27,294 nucleotides of DNA from Verrucomicrobiota bacterium (lineage in GTDB: Bacteria > Verrucomicrobiota > Verrucomicrobiia > Methylacidiphilales > Verrucolacustridaceae): contig RGYX01000002.1 of NCBI GenBank assembly GCA_010031845.1, positions 1-27,294 on the forward strand, read 5' to 3'. This document shows positions 1 through 7,484 of the stretch, piece after piece. A program made the position numbers and the translations under genes. The notes below the pieces were generated by a model, which did no database searches, was not told where the DNA came from, and saw nothing but the letters and a program-made list of their open reading frames with translations. Every line of letters begins with the position of its first letter. The first letter of the stretch is position 1.

Positions 1-42
1 CCCGATAAGCTCGCACAAATTGAAGGATGGCTAAAAGCATGA
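1..42 (+). CDS. 3' end of an upstream gene (partial)
   Basis: The frame starting at base 1 reads PDKLAQIEGWLKA and stops at TGA 40-42. That TGA overlaps the ATG at 39 in an ATGA arrangement, the same coupling seen at the next two gene junctions in this operon. Thirteen residues are too few to identify the protein. In some Verrucomicrobiota a transcription-repair coupling factor (mfd) precedes the surA-like gene, but nothing in this fragment proves that here. Confidence 0.5.
   Translation, partial: PDKLAQIEGWLKA
22..27 (+). promoter_or_regulatory. Ribosome binding site deciding the surA-like start
   Basis: GAAGGA lies 11 bases before the ATG at 39 and directly abuts the alternative ATG at 27. 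The spacing therefore favours 39 as the true start. The ATGA overlap with the upstream stop and the clean signal peptide that results point the same way. Confidence 0.5.
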
Positions 43-1031
43 ACAAAGCAGTATGGATAACGGCTTTGGCCGTCGGGGCATGGATTCAGCAAGGTTATTC
101 ACAAAATTCGATTCCCAACGGCGTGGCGGCCGTGGTGAATAGCGAAGCCATTACTCTGCGGGATGTGTTGGCCCAGACCCAAATGGAGGAGGACGACCTA
201 AAGACGCAGCAGGCCAACGGGAAGATCACCAATGAGGAAAGAAAGGAAAAAATCCGTGCCCGACGGAACACGGTGCTGGATTCCCTGATTGAGACCAAAC
301 TCATCCTTCAGGATTACAAAAAAAAGGGATATAACTTTCCCGATTATTACTTCGACCGGGAAGAGCGGCAAAAGATCCGGGATCAGTTCGGGGGTGACCG
401 TCAGGCCCTGATCAAGACGTTGGAGGAGCGCGGCCAAACCCTGGCAGATTGGAAAAAATACATCCGGGAGACTTTTATTGTGCAACAGATGCGGATCATC
501 AACGCCAAACGATACATCACCATTTCTCCTCATATGATCGAGGCCTACTACCAGCAACACGTGCGGGACTTTCTCCAGCCGGACCGGGTAAAAATGCGGA
601 TGATCTATCTGGCTCCCGGAAGCAGCGAGAATGTGGAGGCAACCGCCAAGGAAGTGTTGGCGAGGGTGGAGTCAGGGGAGGATTTTGCGTCCCTGGCAAA
701 AAAATACTCCGAATACAACCGATCCGGTGGTGGATTGTTTCAGGACAATAATGGATGGGCGGAGCGGGATGGGTTGAAAAGTGAGTTGGCTGAGGTGGCT
801 TTCCAGTTAAGGCCCGGTCAATCCAGTGGTCTGATCTCACTGCCCACCGCGGACGGTCGGGCGGCCTACTACATCCTGAATGTCGAGGAGGTAAAAAAGG
901 CAACCGTAACGCCACTTTCAAGCATCCGAGATGCCATTGAAAGCACCCTCCAAGCCGCCGAGAGCGAAAAGGTGCAACGGGACTGGATCGATCGATTGAG
1001 ACGGGATGCCTACATCGAGAAATTCCTATGA
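39..1031 (+). CDS. SurA-like periplasmic peptidyl-prolyl isomerase (parvulin/PpiC type)
   Basis: Probable periplasmic chaperone and proline isomerase that helps outer-membrane proteins fold. From the ATG at 39 the protein has 330 residues. It opens with a signal peptide (hydrophobic to about residue 19). A SurA-type N-terminal helical region follows, starting with the VAAVVNSEAIT strand-turn typical of the family. One rotamase domain covers about residues 182-287, with FASLAKKYSE and a Gly-rich loop. E. coli SurA has two parvulin domains and about 430 residues, so this is the shorter one-domain form. An ATG at 27 would add four residues but lies on the ribosome site. The gene overlaps its upstream neighbour and pdxA by four bases each, so all are likely cotranscribed. 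Family assignment is firm; equivalence to SurA itself is inferred. Confidence 0.85.
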   Translation: MNKAVWITALAVGAWIQQGYSQNSIPNGVAAVVNSEAITLRDVLAQTQMEEDDLKTQQANGKITNEERKEKIRARRNTVLDSLIETKLILQDYKKKGYNFPDYYFDREERQKIRDQFGGDRQALIKTLEERGQTLADWKKYIRETFIVQQMRIINAKRYITISPHMIEAYYQQHVRDFLQPDRVKMRMIYLAPGSSENVEATAKEVLARVESGEDFASLAKKYSEYNRSGGGLFQDNNGWAERDGLKSELAEVAFQLRPGQSSGLISLPTADGRAAYYILNVEEVKKATVTPLSSIRDAIESTLQAAESEKVQRDWIDRLRRDAYIEKFL

Positions 1032-1909
1032 AAAGACGGTCGAGGCTGGTGGGTGTGACCCTAGGGGATCCGGCCGGGGTCGGGCCGGAGTTGATTCGCA
1101 AGGCTTTGAGCAGGGTTGGGAAAACCATTGCGGTGGAAGTGGTGGGCCAAATGGGTACGGTACGCCCCGGTCGACCCAGCTTGGCGGGAGCACGAGCCGC
1201 GGAAGCAGCTTTAAATAAAAGCGTTTTTTTTCTTAATCAAAGACGCTGGTCGGCGGTGGTAAATGGTCCGGTATCCAAGGCATGGTTACGGCGAGCGGGA
1301 TTTCCATTCCCCGGACAGACGGAGTTTTATGCCAAGGCCTTCGGCAAGAAAGCCGACGAGGTCACGATGCTCATGATTGGACCGCGATTAAGGGTCGCGC
1401 TGGTCAGCACCCATCTCTCGTTGCGCGAGGCCGTGAAAGGGTTAAAGATAAAAGATATTATCCGTTCCGGGGTTCATTTGGCTGGTGTTCTCAAGCGGCT
1501 GGGGTTCAAGAATCCAAGAATTGCCGTTTGTGGATTAAATCCCCACGCGGGTGAAGAGGGTGCTTTTGGAATCGAAGAAAGAGAGATCATTCGGCCTGCG
1601 GTTAGGGGCTTAAAGAGAAGGACCAACCTACGAATTTCAGGTCCCGAATCCCCGGATACGGTTTTCTGGCGGGCTTATCGCGGGGAGTTTGATGGCGTGG
1701 TTGCCCTGTATCATGATCAGGGTTTGATTCCTGCCAAACTGCTGGATTTTGATTCCACCGTGAATGTGACAGCCGGGCTTCCGGTGGTGAGATGTGCGCC
1801 CGACCATGGGACCGCATTCTCAATCGCTGGTCGTGGGGTAGCCAAACCGGACAGCCTCATCGCCGCCATACGGTTGGCATACCGACTGGCCAAGCATCCT
1901 GCGAAATGA
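1028..1909 (+). CDS. pdxA: 4-hydroxythreonine-4-phosphate dehydrogenase PdxA
   Basis: NAD-dependent oxidation of 4-phosphohydroxy-L-threonine in the DXP-dependent pathway to pyridoxal 5'-phosphate; a cytoplasmic, metal-dependent dimer in the known family. The 293-residue product starts VGVTLGDPAGVGPE, the family N-terminus. It keeps three histidines matching the metal ligands of E. coli PdxA: His129 in STHL, His173 in NPHAG and His229 in YHDQG. The usual GHTEF motif reads GQTEF here, with Gln97 in place of the conserved His. The protein is about 35 residues shorter than E. coli PdxA, mainly before residue 70. The start overlaps the surA-like stop and the end overlaps the next start (both ATGA), so translation is probably coupled. 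The His-to-Gln change leaves slight doubt about substrate. Confidence 0.92.
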   Translation: MKRRSRLVGVTLGDPAGVGPELIRKALSRVGKTIAVEVVGQMGTVRPGRPSLAGARAAEAALNKSVFFLNQRRWSAVVNGPVSKAWLRRAGFPFPGQTEFYAKAFGKKADEVTMLMIGPRLRVALVSTHLSLREAVKGLKIKDIIRSGVHLAGVLKRLGFKNPRIAVCGLNPHAGEEGAFGIEEREIIRPAVRGLKRRTNLRISGPESPDTVFWRAYRGEFDGVVALYHDQGLIPAKLLDFDSTVNVTAGLPVVRCAPDHGTAFSIAGRGVAKPDSLIAAIRLAYRLAKHPAK

Positions 1910-3183
1910 AGCGGTCGGATTGGCTTGAAACCCTCAGGCGGAACCTTCCCGCAGGGGGACTCTTTCAAGGGAAAAGCTGGCGCTGGACGGATCGTCCCCT
2001 GGTTTTGGATGATGAAAATCATCGCTTTCTGGAGGGACTAGGCAGGCGCCTTCACTCTTTCCTTAAAGCCGCGGACAAAATCTATCGTGCCAGTGCCACG
2101 GGCGAGGGGCCTTCTTGGGTTTCGGGGTGGCTTGACCAGGGGAAGCCCGATGAGGTTGTGCGGTTGGGTCGTGATCAGAAGGGGGCGACTCCAAGAGTTC
2201 TCCGGCCGGATTTGATTCGAACGAGTGAAGGCTGGGCTTTGACCGAGATTGATTCGGTGCCGGGTGGGATTGGACTTACAGCTTGGCTTCAGGAACAGTA
2301 CACAGGCATTGGGTATGACGTATTGGGTGGAAAGTCTGGGATGAGGGAAATGGTGGGAGAGGTCTTGGGTGACTCCGGGGAGGTGCTTGTTTCCAAGGAG
2401 GCGTCCGATTATCGACCTGAATGGGAGTGGTTGCTGGGGTCGGGCAGGGTCAAATCAGCCGAGGGTTATAGTTTGGGGGCAAAAAAAGCTTTTCGCTTCT
2501 TTGAAATGTTTGATTGGATGAATCTTAAGGACATTCGTTCGAGTTGGAGCCCACAAGTGAAGATGGATGCTCCTCCCAAGGCCTATCTGGAGGAGAAGTT
2601 GTGGTGGGCGATCTTTTGGATGAAGCCTCTGGAAGATGGATGGAGAAAGGAGCTCGGCGAGGGTTTCTTTAGGGAGTTGAGGGCCTTGGTTCCAAGAGCC
2701 TGGCCGTTGAGACCGATGGAGCTTCCACCTGAAGGGGTCCTGCCTGAGCTTGGAATCCAATCCTGGAGTGAACTGGAGGGATTTAGTCAGAAGGCGAGGG
2801 ATCTGGTCATTAAGATCAGTGGGTTTTCCCCGCGCGCGTGGGGTTCCCGGGGTGTTATCGTCGGAAGCGACCACCCTAAGGAACGGTGGGTTCAGGAGGT
2901 GCGGCGTGCATTGGGCGAGTGGCCGCAACAACCGCATCTTTTGCAGAAGTATGCCCATCCGGTTTCTGTGACCCACCCGGTTTGGAGTGAGGAACAGGGG
3001 GAGATGGTGGAGGAAAAATGGAGGTTGAGGCTGTGTCCCTACTATTTGGTGACGGGCGAAAAGGTGGAGCTAAAGGGGGTTTTGGCGACGTTATGTCCAA
3101 CCGACAAGAAGCTGATCCACGGAATGGAGGACGCCGTACTGGTTCCTGTGGCGACGAAAAAGGGACCGACCCAAGTCCTGTAA
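1906..3183 (+). CDS. Conserved-looking protein of unknown function, possibly ATP-grasp-like
   Basis: I do not recognise this 425-residue cytoplasmic protein; it has no signal peptide or membrane segment. The start is the ATG at 1906, which overlaps the pdxA stop by four bases; an earlier in-frame ATG at 1792 lies inside pdxA. Two regions look like nucleotide or ligand sites. Residues about 100-125 read RPDLIRTSEGW then EIDSVPGGIG. Residues about 300-318 read LVIKISGFSP then WGSRGV. A C-terminal block carries LRLCPYY and a KKLIHGMEDA segment. The first block resembles the 'R-D-L...E-x-N-x-P-x-G' pattern of circularly permuted ATP-grasp proteins, and the second could supply the ATP lysine. This is weak inference. 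Base composition and tight coupling to pdxA suggest a native gene. Confidence 0.8.
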   Translation: MKRSDWLETLRRNLPAGGLFQGKSWRWTDRPLVLDDENHRFLEGLGRRLHSFLKAADKIYRASATGEGPSWVSGWLDQGKPDEVVRLGRDQKGATPRVLRPDLIRTSEGWALTEIDSVPGGIGLTAWLQEQYTGIGYDVLGGKSGMREMVGEVLGDSGEVLVSKEASDYRPEWEWLLGSGRVKSAEGYSLGAKKAFRFFEMFDWMNLKDIRSSWSPQVKMDAPPKAYLEEKLWWAIFWMKPLEDGWRKELGEGFFRELRALVPRAWPLRPMELPPEGVLPELGIQSWSELEGFSQKARDLVIKISGFSPRAWGSRGVIVGSDHPKERWVQEVRRALGEWPQQPHLLQKYAHPVSVTHPVWSEEQGEMVEEKWRLRLCPYYLVTGEKVELKGVLATLCPTDKKLIHGMEDAVLVPVATKKGPTQVL

Positions 3184-3190
3184 ACAGGAA

Positions 3191-3355
3191 TTATTTTTTT
3201 TCGCGGTGGACGGTGTAGCGCTTGAGGAAGGGATTGAACTTTCTCAGTTCAATCCGGTCTTTTTGGAGCTTTTTGTTCTTTGTGCCGAAGTATCGGGAAG
3301 GGGGTTTGCCCTCGGCCCGTGCCTCCGTGCATTCAAAGATGATCTGTTCGCGCAT
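3191..3355 (-). CDS. rpmG: Large ribosomal subunit protein bL33, Cys-poor form
   Basis: A 54-residue basic protein of the 50S subunit. MREQIIFECTEAR begins the product, and GTKNKKL, RIELRKFNPFLKRYT and HREKK match the L33 core. The start is the ATG at 3355; the frame stays open upstream to 3421, but that extension is not L33-like. Only one Cys (in FECTE) remains of the four that form the zinc ribbon in 'C+' L33 proteins, so this is the zinc-independent 'C-' form. Its last codons form the T-rich stretch near 3194-3201 on the plus strand, which should not be mistaken for a terminator. It is the last gene of a minus-strand cluster whose upstream members are secreted proteins, 37 bases away; it may have its own promoter. 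Confidence 0.94.
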   Translation of the reverse strand: MREQIIFECTEARAEGKPPSRYFGTKNKKLQKDRIELRKFNPFLKRYTVHREKK

Positions 3356-3392
3356 GGGGAAATGATGCCAGAGGCGGGTATTAAGGTCAAGG

Positions 3393-4001
3393 CTACCGGA
3401 CGTTGGCGCCCCTCTCGGCAAAGCGGTTGACCCCGGAACTGGCCTGAGCGGGCGGAGGGCGGCGGATCTCCTCCTTGGCGGGTCCCAAGCTCATGAAGCC
3501 CCTCAGGATAAAGACATCCACCCAAACATCGGCTTGGGGTTCGTAAGCGCGGTACGGGGCGAACGATCCATAAAATCGGTACTGATAGTTTTTGTCGTCT
3601 TCGGGTCGGGGGAGGAAGGTGTGGGGAAGGGGACAGATTCCCGTGGTTCCTTCCAAGGCCACCCAGCGGGCCTGGCGCCAGGATTCCTTTTCTTTTTTGA
3701 TCCAGCCCCACCCACAATAGTCCTCCACCATGGTTCTCTGGGCAATCCACGACTCCCCATCTGTCTCCCCATGTTTGGCGGGGGTGTGTGCCGCCGGCAA
3801 GGTGGCACGAGCCACTTTTTCCTCCACCGGTTTTCGTATCTCCTCCTCTTCTTGGGGCTCCCGGGTTTCCTGTACCGGGGTAGGCGAGGGGGTTGCAGAA
3901 TTGGTCTCTGTAGTAGATGAGGAAGAACGAAGGGGAAGCGGAGGCGCGAAACAGACGGCCGGGATGGCGATCCATAAGAAAAAGGGGATCAGTAGACCCA
4001 T
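3393..4001 (-). CDS. Secreted Pro/Glu-rich protein of unknown function
   Basis: A 202-residue protein with no family I recognise. Residues 1-18 form a signal peptide (MGLLIPFFLWIAIPAVCFA). A low-complexity stretch of Ser, Thr, Pro and Glu follows to about residue 60, probably a flexible linker. The C-terminal part, about residues 80-175, is rich in Trp, Tyr and Phe (YCGWGWIKKEKESW, YQYRFYGSFAPYRAY, VWVDVFILRGF) and is likely a small folded periplasmic or surface domain with Cys at about 94 and 122. The start codon lies within the last codons of the upstream gene (13-base overlap) and has the strongest ribosome site seen in the window, so the two proteins are made together. That pairing is the best clue to function. 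Confidence 0.8.
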   Translation of the reverse strand: MGLLIPFFLWIAIPAVCFAPPLPLRSSSSTTETNSATPSPTPVQETREPQEEEEIRKPVEEKVARATLPAAHTPAKHGETDGESWIAQRTMVEDYCGWGWIKKEKESWRQARWVALEGTTGICPLPHTFLPRPEDDKNYQYRFYGSFAPYRAYEPQADVWVDVFILRGFMSLGPAKEEIRRPPPAQASSGVNRFAERGANVR

Positions 4002-4681
4002 GATCCCTCCTTGCCGTTAGAGAGTTTGGGCATCCCGCCTTCGCTGTAGTCGGTCTTGCCCACCGCCCCGACCATCGGGCGCCCGACAATCATTCTCCAG
4101 CGCTGGGAAAATTCCTCTCCGGAATGGCATCCGTAACTGACGCACTCGGCATGGGGAGTGAAGCTGGATCCGGAGATTTTTTCGAGGTCGTCGACATGGA
4201 CCACCAAGGGTTCCAAAGCTCCCCCGTCCACGCGGTTACTGTAGTCAAACATCCAGCATTTCTTGTTGGAATGGCCAAAGTACTCGAGTCGGCAAATCCT
4301 GGGCTTTTCCTTGGATCCGTCCCGGCGCAGGAGGGTGAAAAGCTGGGTTTTGTTGTCGAAGTAGGTGGGGGAGAGACCGATCTTGGCACCGCGCTCCTCG
4401 ATGAGTTTGAGATATTCGGTCTGATCCTCGTTTGTGCGACTGACATAACTGGGGCGGAACACCAGCCACACGATCTCGTCGCCGGGCTTTAGATCCTTTT
4501 TCAGCTCCTCGGCGCGCGTCAGGGCCGAGTCGATGAAGTTTCCCCAGTATTTGTCATGCGATGCTTTCTTGTACTTCTCAAAGGAGCGGAGGGCCGGCCC
4601 GCCCGAAATGAGAACCACATCATGAGCCTTAAGGGGCAGGCCCACGAAGATCAGCCCGGCTGTGATCGCAAGAAGACGCAT
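3989..4681 (-). CDS. Secreted protein with caspase-like (clan CD) His/Cys arrangement, function unknown
   Basis: A 230-residue protein with a signal peptide of about 19 residues (MRLLAITAGLIFVGLPLKA). The mature part starts with a hydrophobic strand (DVVLISGG), then alternates helices and strands. Two late motifs stand out: EYFGHSN with His137, at the end of a hydrophobic strand, and CVSYGCHSGEEF with Cys185, at the end of another. A strand ending in G-H followed 40-60 residues later by a strand ending in C-x-S-G is the catalytic layout of caspase, gingipain and CHAT-type cysteine peptidases. I infer a small extracytoplasmic clan CD-like hydrolase. No overall family match is claimed, and the fold could be non-catalytic. 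Asp146 and the VDDLEKISG helix would lie near the site. It is first in the minus-strand cluster, starting 88 bases from icd on the opposite strand. Confidence 0.7.
   Translation of the reverse strand: MRLLAITAGLIFVGLPLKAHDVVLISGGPALRSFEKYKKASHDKYWGNFIDSALTRAEELKKDLKPGDEIVWLVFRPSYVSRTNEDQTEYLKLIEERGAKIGLSPTYFDNKTQLFTLLRRDGSKEKPRICRLEYFGHSNKKCWMFDYSNRVDGGALEPLVVHVDDLEKISGSSFTPHAECVSYGCHSGEEFSQRWRMIVGRPMVGAVGKTDYSEGGMPKLSNGKEGSWVY
4005..4012 (-). promoter_or_regulatory. Strong ribosome binding site inside the upstream gene
   Basis: On the minus strand AAGGAGGG sits three bases before the ATG at 4001 (AAGGAG core five bases away). It lies wholly inside the last codons of the caspase-like gene. 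Most genes in this window have poor Shine-Dalgarno sequences, so this one both confirms the downstream gene and implies strong translational coupling. Confidence 0.7.
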
Positions 4682-4769
4682 CAGGTGAGGCTACTTTTTC
4701 TTTGAGGGTGGCTCAAGCGGGGGGTTTGACGTTGACCGAACCATGCTGACCCGCAATCCTTTACAGCTT

Positions 4770-6227
4770 ATGTCAAAAAACACACCTATCACAGTTGCCC
4801 GCGGGGACGGTATTGGCCCGGAAATCATGGGGGCCACCTTGGCCATCTTGAAGGGGGGAGGGGCCCGGCTGGACATTGAGGAGATCGAGATTGGAGAGAA
4901 GGTGTACTTGCGAGGCAATCCGGCAGGGATTGAGCCTACTGCCTGGGATTCCCTCCGGCGGACCAAAGTTTTTCTCAAGGCCCCAATCACCACTCCGCAA
5001 GGCGGGGGCTTCAAGTCGTTGAATGTCACCACCCGCAAGGCCTTTGGGCTCTATGCCAACATTCGTCCCTGTCTAAGCTACGATCCCTTTATACGGACCA
5101 AACATCCAAAAATGGATGTGGTCATTGTGCGGGAAAATGAGGAGGACACCTACTCCGGCATCGAGCATCGACGCACGTATGACGTTACCCAATGCCTCAA
5201 GCTCATCTCTCGTCCTGGATGCGAGAAAATCGTTCGTTATGCCTTTGAGTATGCGCGGGCTTATGGGCGCAAAAAGGTGACCTGCTTCACGAAGGACAAC
5301 ATCATGAAGATGACGGATGGTCTCTTCCATAAGGTATTTGATGAAATTGGCGCCGAGTATAACGATATCGAGAAGGAGCATTGGATCGTGGATATTGGGG
5401 CGGCGAAACTGGCTGACACGCCCGAGGTTTTCGACGTCATTGTGATGCCCAACCTTTACGGTGACATCCTTTCGGATGTGGCCGCGCAGATCGCCGGATC
5501 CGTCGGTTTGGCGGGCTCCGCGAATATCGGGGACGGGTGCGCCATGTTTGAGGCGATCCATGGCTCGGCCCCCCGGCGGGCCGGACAGAATCTGGCGAAT
5601 CCCTCCGGGCTATTCCTCGGTGCGGTGCAGATGCTGGTGCACATCGGTCAGGCCGATGTGGCGGAAAAAGTCCATAATGCGTGGCTGAAAACGATTGAGG
5701 ACGGGGTGCATACCTATGACATCTTCCGGGAAGGGGTTTCCAAGCAGAAGGTGGGGACCCAGGAGTTCGCCCAGGCGGTGATTGCGCGCTTGGGTCAGAA
5801 ACCCGCAAAACTCAAACCGGTGGATTATTCCAAGGCCCCGACTCGCCCCTTGACCCATCGTCCTCCCTACAAGCGGGACACAGCCAAGCGGGAGTTGGTG
5901 GGAGCCGACATCTTTGTGTTTTGGCCAAATGGCACAATGGATCAGCTGGCCGCCAAGTTGCAGCCACTGGCCGGGGATGGAGTCAGGCTGGAGATGTTAT
6001 CCAACCGCGGGATGAAGGTTTGGCCCGGGGGAATGGCGGAAACGTTTACGGTGGATGAAACCCGATGCCGGTTTCAGTTGCCCGAGGACAAGCCGGGCTC
6101 CATTTCCCATGAGGTATTGGAAAAACTGTTGGGCCGGGTTCGGCAGTCAGGCATTGAGTGGGTCAAGGTGGAGAATCTTTACAACTTTGACGGTAAACCG
6201 GGCTTCAGTCGCGGACAGGGTCAGTAG
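4770..6227 (+). CDS. icd: Isocitrate dehydrogenase, Thermus-type with C-terminal extension (probably NADP-dependent)
   Basis: Oxidative decarboxylation of isocitrate to 2-oxoglutarate in the TCA cycle. The N-terminal block reads ITVARGDGIGPE. Substrate residues sit in FKSLNVTTRK and ANIRPC, the lysine in TKDNIMKM, and the metal aspartates in NLYGDILSD. The cofactor loop is HGSAPRRAGQN. NAD-type relatives have Asp where the first Arg lies, so Arg-Arg suggests NADP. About 140 residues follow the normal core, ending FDGKPGFSRGQGQ, which parallels the extension and end of Thermus thermophilus IDH (EFDGEPGFTKAQGE as I recall it). The ATG at 4770 gives 485 residues and the family-like start MSKNTPITV; an ATG at 4743 would add nine residues. 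Neither has a good ribosome site. Its stop lies three bases from the convergent U32 gene. Confidence 0.94.
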   Translation: MSKNTPITVARGDGIGPEIMGATLAILKGGGARLDIEEIEIGEKVYLRGNPAGIEPTAWDSLRRTKVFLKAPITTPQGGGFKSLNVTTRKAFGLYANIRPCLSYDPFIRTKHPKMDVVIVRENEEDTYSGIEHRRTYDVTQCLKLISRPGCEKIVRYAFEYARAYGRKKVTCFTKDNIMKMTDGLFHKVFDEIGAEYNDIEKEHWIVDIGAAKLADTPEVFDVIVMPNLYGDILSDVAAQIAGSVGLAGSANIGDGCAMFEAIHGSAPRRAGQNLANPSGLFLGAVQMLVHIGQADVAEKVHNAWLKTIEDGVHTYDIFREGVSKQKVGTQEFAQAVIARLGQKPAKLKPVDYSKAPTRPLTHRPPYKRDTAKRELVGADIFVFWPNGTMDQLAAKLQPLAGDGVRLEMLSNRGMKVWPGGMAETFTVDETRCRFQLPEDKPGSISHEVLEKLLGRVRQSGIEWVKVENLYNFDGKPGFSRGQGQ

Positions 6228-6230
6228 GAT

Positions 6231-7484
6231 CTATCGACCTGGGCGCGAGGACAGAACTCCCAACTGGTCACGCGCGCCAAGGGATTTGGCCAAGCGGCGG
6301 GGGTCGGTGTGGCCGGCAAGGGTATCCCGATAGGCACGGAAAAGCAGGACAGCTTGCTCGGGTGACTCATCCAGCAACTCGATCCTGAGATTTTGCAGTC
6401 CAGCTTCCAGCAGGGCGGGGAGGTGAGACACCCCTGATTGTGGTCGGGCATTGAAGACCGTATTACGGCAACCGACATCGGCGCGGATGGGGTGGGCTTC
6501 ACCCATACGATCGCGGACCGCGATCCGGTGCCGATCACAAGGGCGACCGCAAGTGAGGTGGTCTTTCCCATGGGATAAAAAAGCGGCAAAGACGCAATGC
6601 TCCATGTGAAACATGGGGATATGTTGGTGAAGGGTCAGCTCAAACCATTCAGGTGGAGCGGATCGGAAAAGTTCCAAAAGTTGAGTGATATCGAGGTCAT
6701 AGCTCGGTGTGAGGCGCTGCAATCCCTCACGTATAAAGAGATTGGCCGACAGGGGGTTGGCAACATTCAGGGAGAAGTCGCCGATCACGGGAAGTCTGGT
6801 TTGGCGGAAGTAGTCGAGAGCGCCTAGGTTCCGGATGAGAACTCCATCAGGTTTTGCGCTCTCGATGAGACGGAAAAACCCTGTCTCACCGGCTTTTTGG
6901 ATGCGAGGGGTGGCTAGGTAGACGTTGGTCTTGGATTGTTTTCGGATCATCTCAACCGCCGGGGTGAAGCGACGGAGATCTTCGAAGTCGAGGTAAAGGA
7001 GGTCAGGGGTTTCCGTTAGAAGCGCCTCGGCCTGTTCGAGGGTGCGGCATAGAACGGAAAGCCTGGCCGCACGACTGAGATTACGACTTTCCTCCGGAAA
7101 TCGAAATGCCCGCTCCGCCGCGATGGGGGCGAGAAGCTTGGGTAGGATGGGTTCTTTGGATATTTCTTCCTTTCCACTTAAGCGGGATGGTTCTGAGTTT
7201 TGGGTTAAGCGGGAGACGAGTTCGCGCCGGAGACGATTGAGCTCGGAGATGGGCAGAATGACAGGTTGGGGAAAGTCGACCGATAGGTCCCCGAGGTGGA
7301 ACGGAGTGCCGCCCAGGCGGCCCAATTGCTCTCGGATACTCTCTGTGGTGAGAGGACGGTTACGTGCCGGAGCCAGGGGAAGGGTTGAGGTGAGTAGGGC
7401 TTCCTGATCCAAGGTCGTCGCATGGATATAAAGTGGTTTTTCCGGAAGGCCGGATACTTTCAGGTGCAAAGGGGTGGTTTGCAT
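6231..7484 (-). CDS. U32-family (RlhA-like) protein, C-terminal part of a frameshifted gene
   Basis: Second half of a long-form U32 'peptidase' family protein. Homology-like sequence resumes in this frame near base 7520; 7484 is the first in-frame ATG after the break. The segment LAPARNRPLTTESIREQLGRLGG followed by ILPISELNRLRRELV is the collagenase-like domain (DUF3656) that follows the U32 core in long members. The last 250 residues look like a second U32-like barrel with conserved Cys/His motifs: FHMEHCVFA, CGRPCDRH and DVGCRNTVFN. The frame itself stays open to 7760, but the part beyond about 7525 is noise overlapping the first half. Relative to the N-terminal part the frame is +1, so one extra base or two missing bases separate them. 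It ends three bases from icd. Confidence 0.82.
   Translation of the reverse strand: MQTTPLHLKVSGLPEKPLYIHATTLDQEALLTSTLPLAPARNRPLTTESIREQLGRLGGTPFHLGDLSVDFPQPVILPISELNRLRRELVSRLTQNSEPSRLSGKEEISKEPILPKLLAPIAAERAFRFPEESRNLSRAARLSVLCRTLEQAEALLTETPDLLYLDFEDLRRFTPAVEMIRKQSKTNVYLATPRIQKAGETGFFRLIESAKPDGVLIRNLGALDYFRQTRLPVIGDFSLNVANPLSANLFIREGLQRLTPSYDLDITQLLELFRSAPPEWFELTLHQHIPMFHMEHCVFAAFLSHGKDHLTCGRPCDRHRIAVRDRMGEAHPIRADVGCRNTVFNARPQSGVSHLPALLEAGLQNLRIELLDESPEQAVLLFRAYRDTLAGHTDPRRLAKSLGARDQLGVLSSRPGR

Noticed and set aside
517..1128. A 203-codon minus-strand open frame opposite the surA-like and pdxA genes
   Set aside because: It is antisense to two clear genes, and the translation is low-complexity Pro/Arg/Ser with no domain.
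3184..3205. T-rich stretch between convergent genes considered as a terminator
   Set aside because: On the minus strand it encodes the last lysines and stop of L33, and no hairpin is associated with it.
3244..4089. A 281-codon open frame on the minus strand overlapping rpmG and both secreted-protein genes
   Set aside because: It is a different frame of well-supported genes on the same strand. Its translation is rich in Pro, Arg and Gly with no motif, as expected from high-GC shadow frames.
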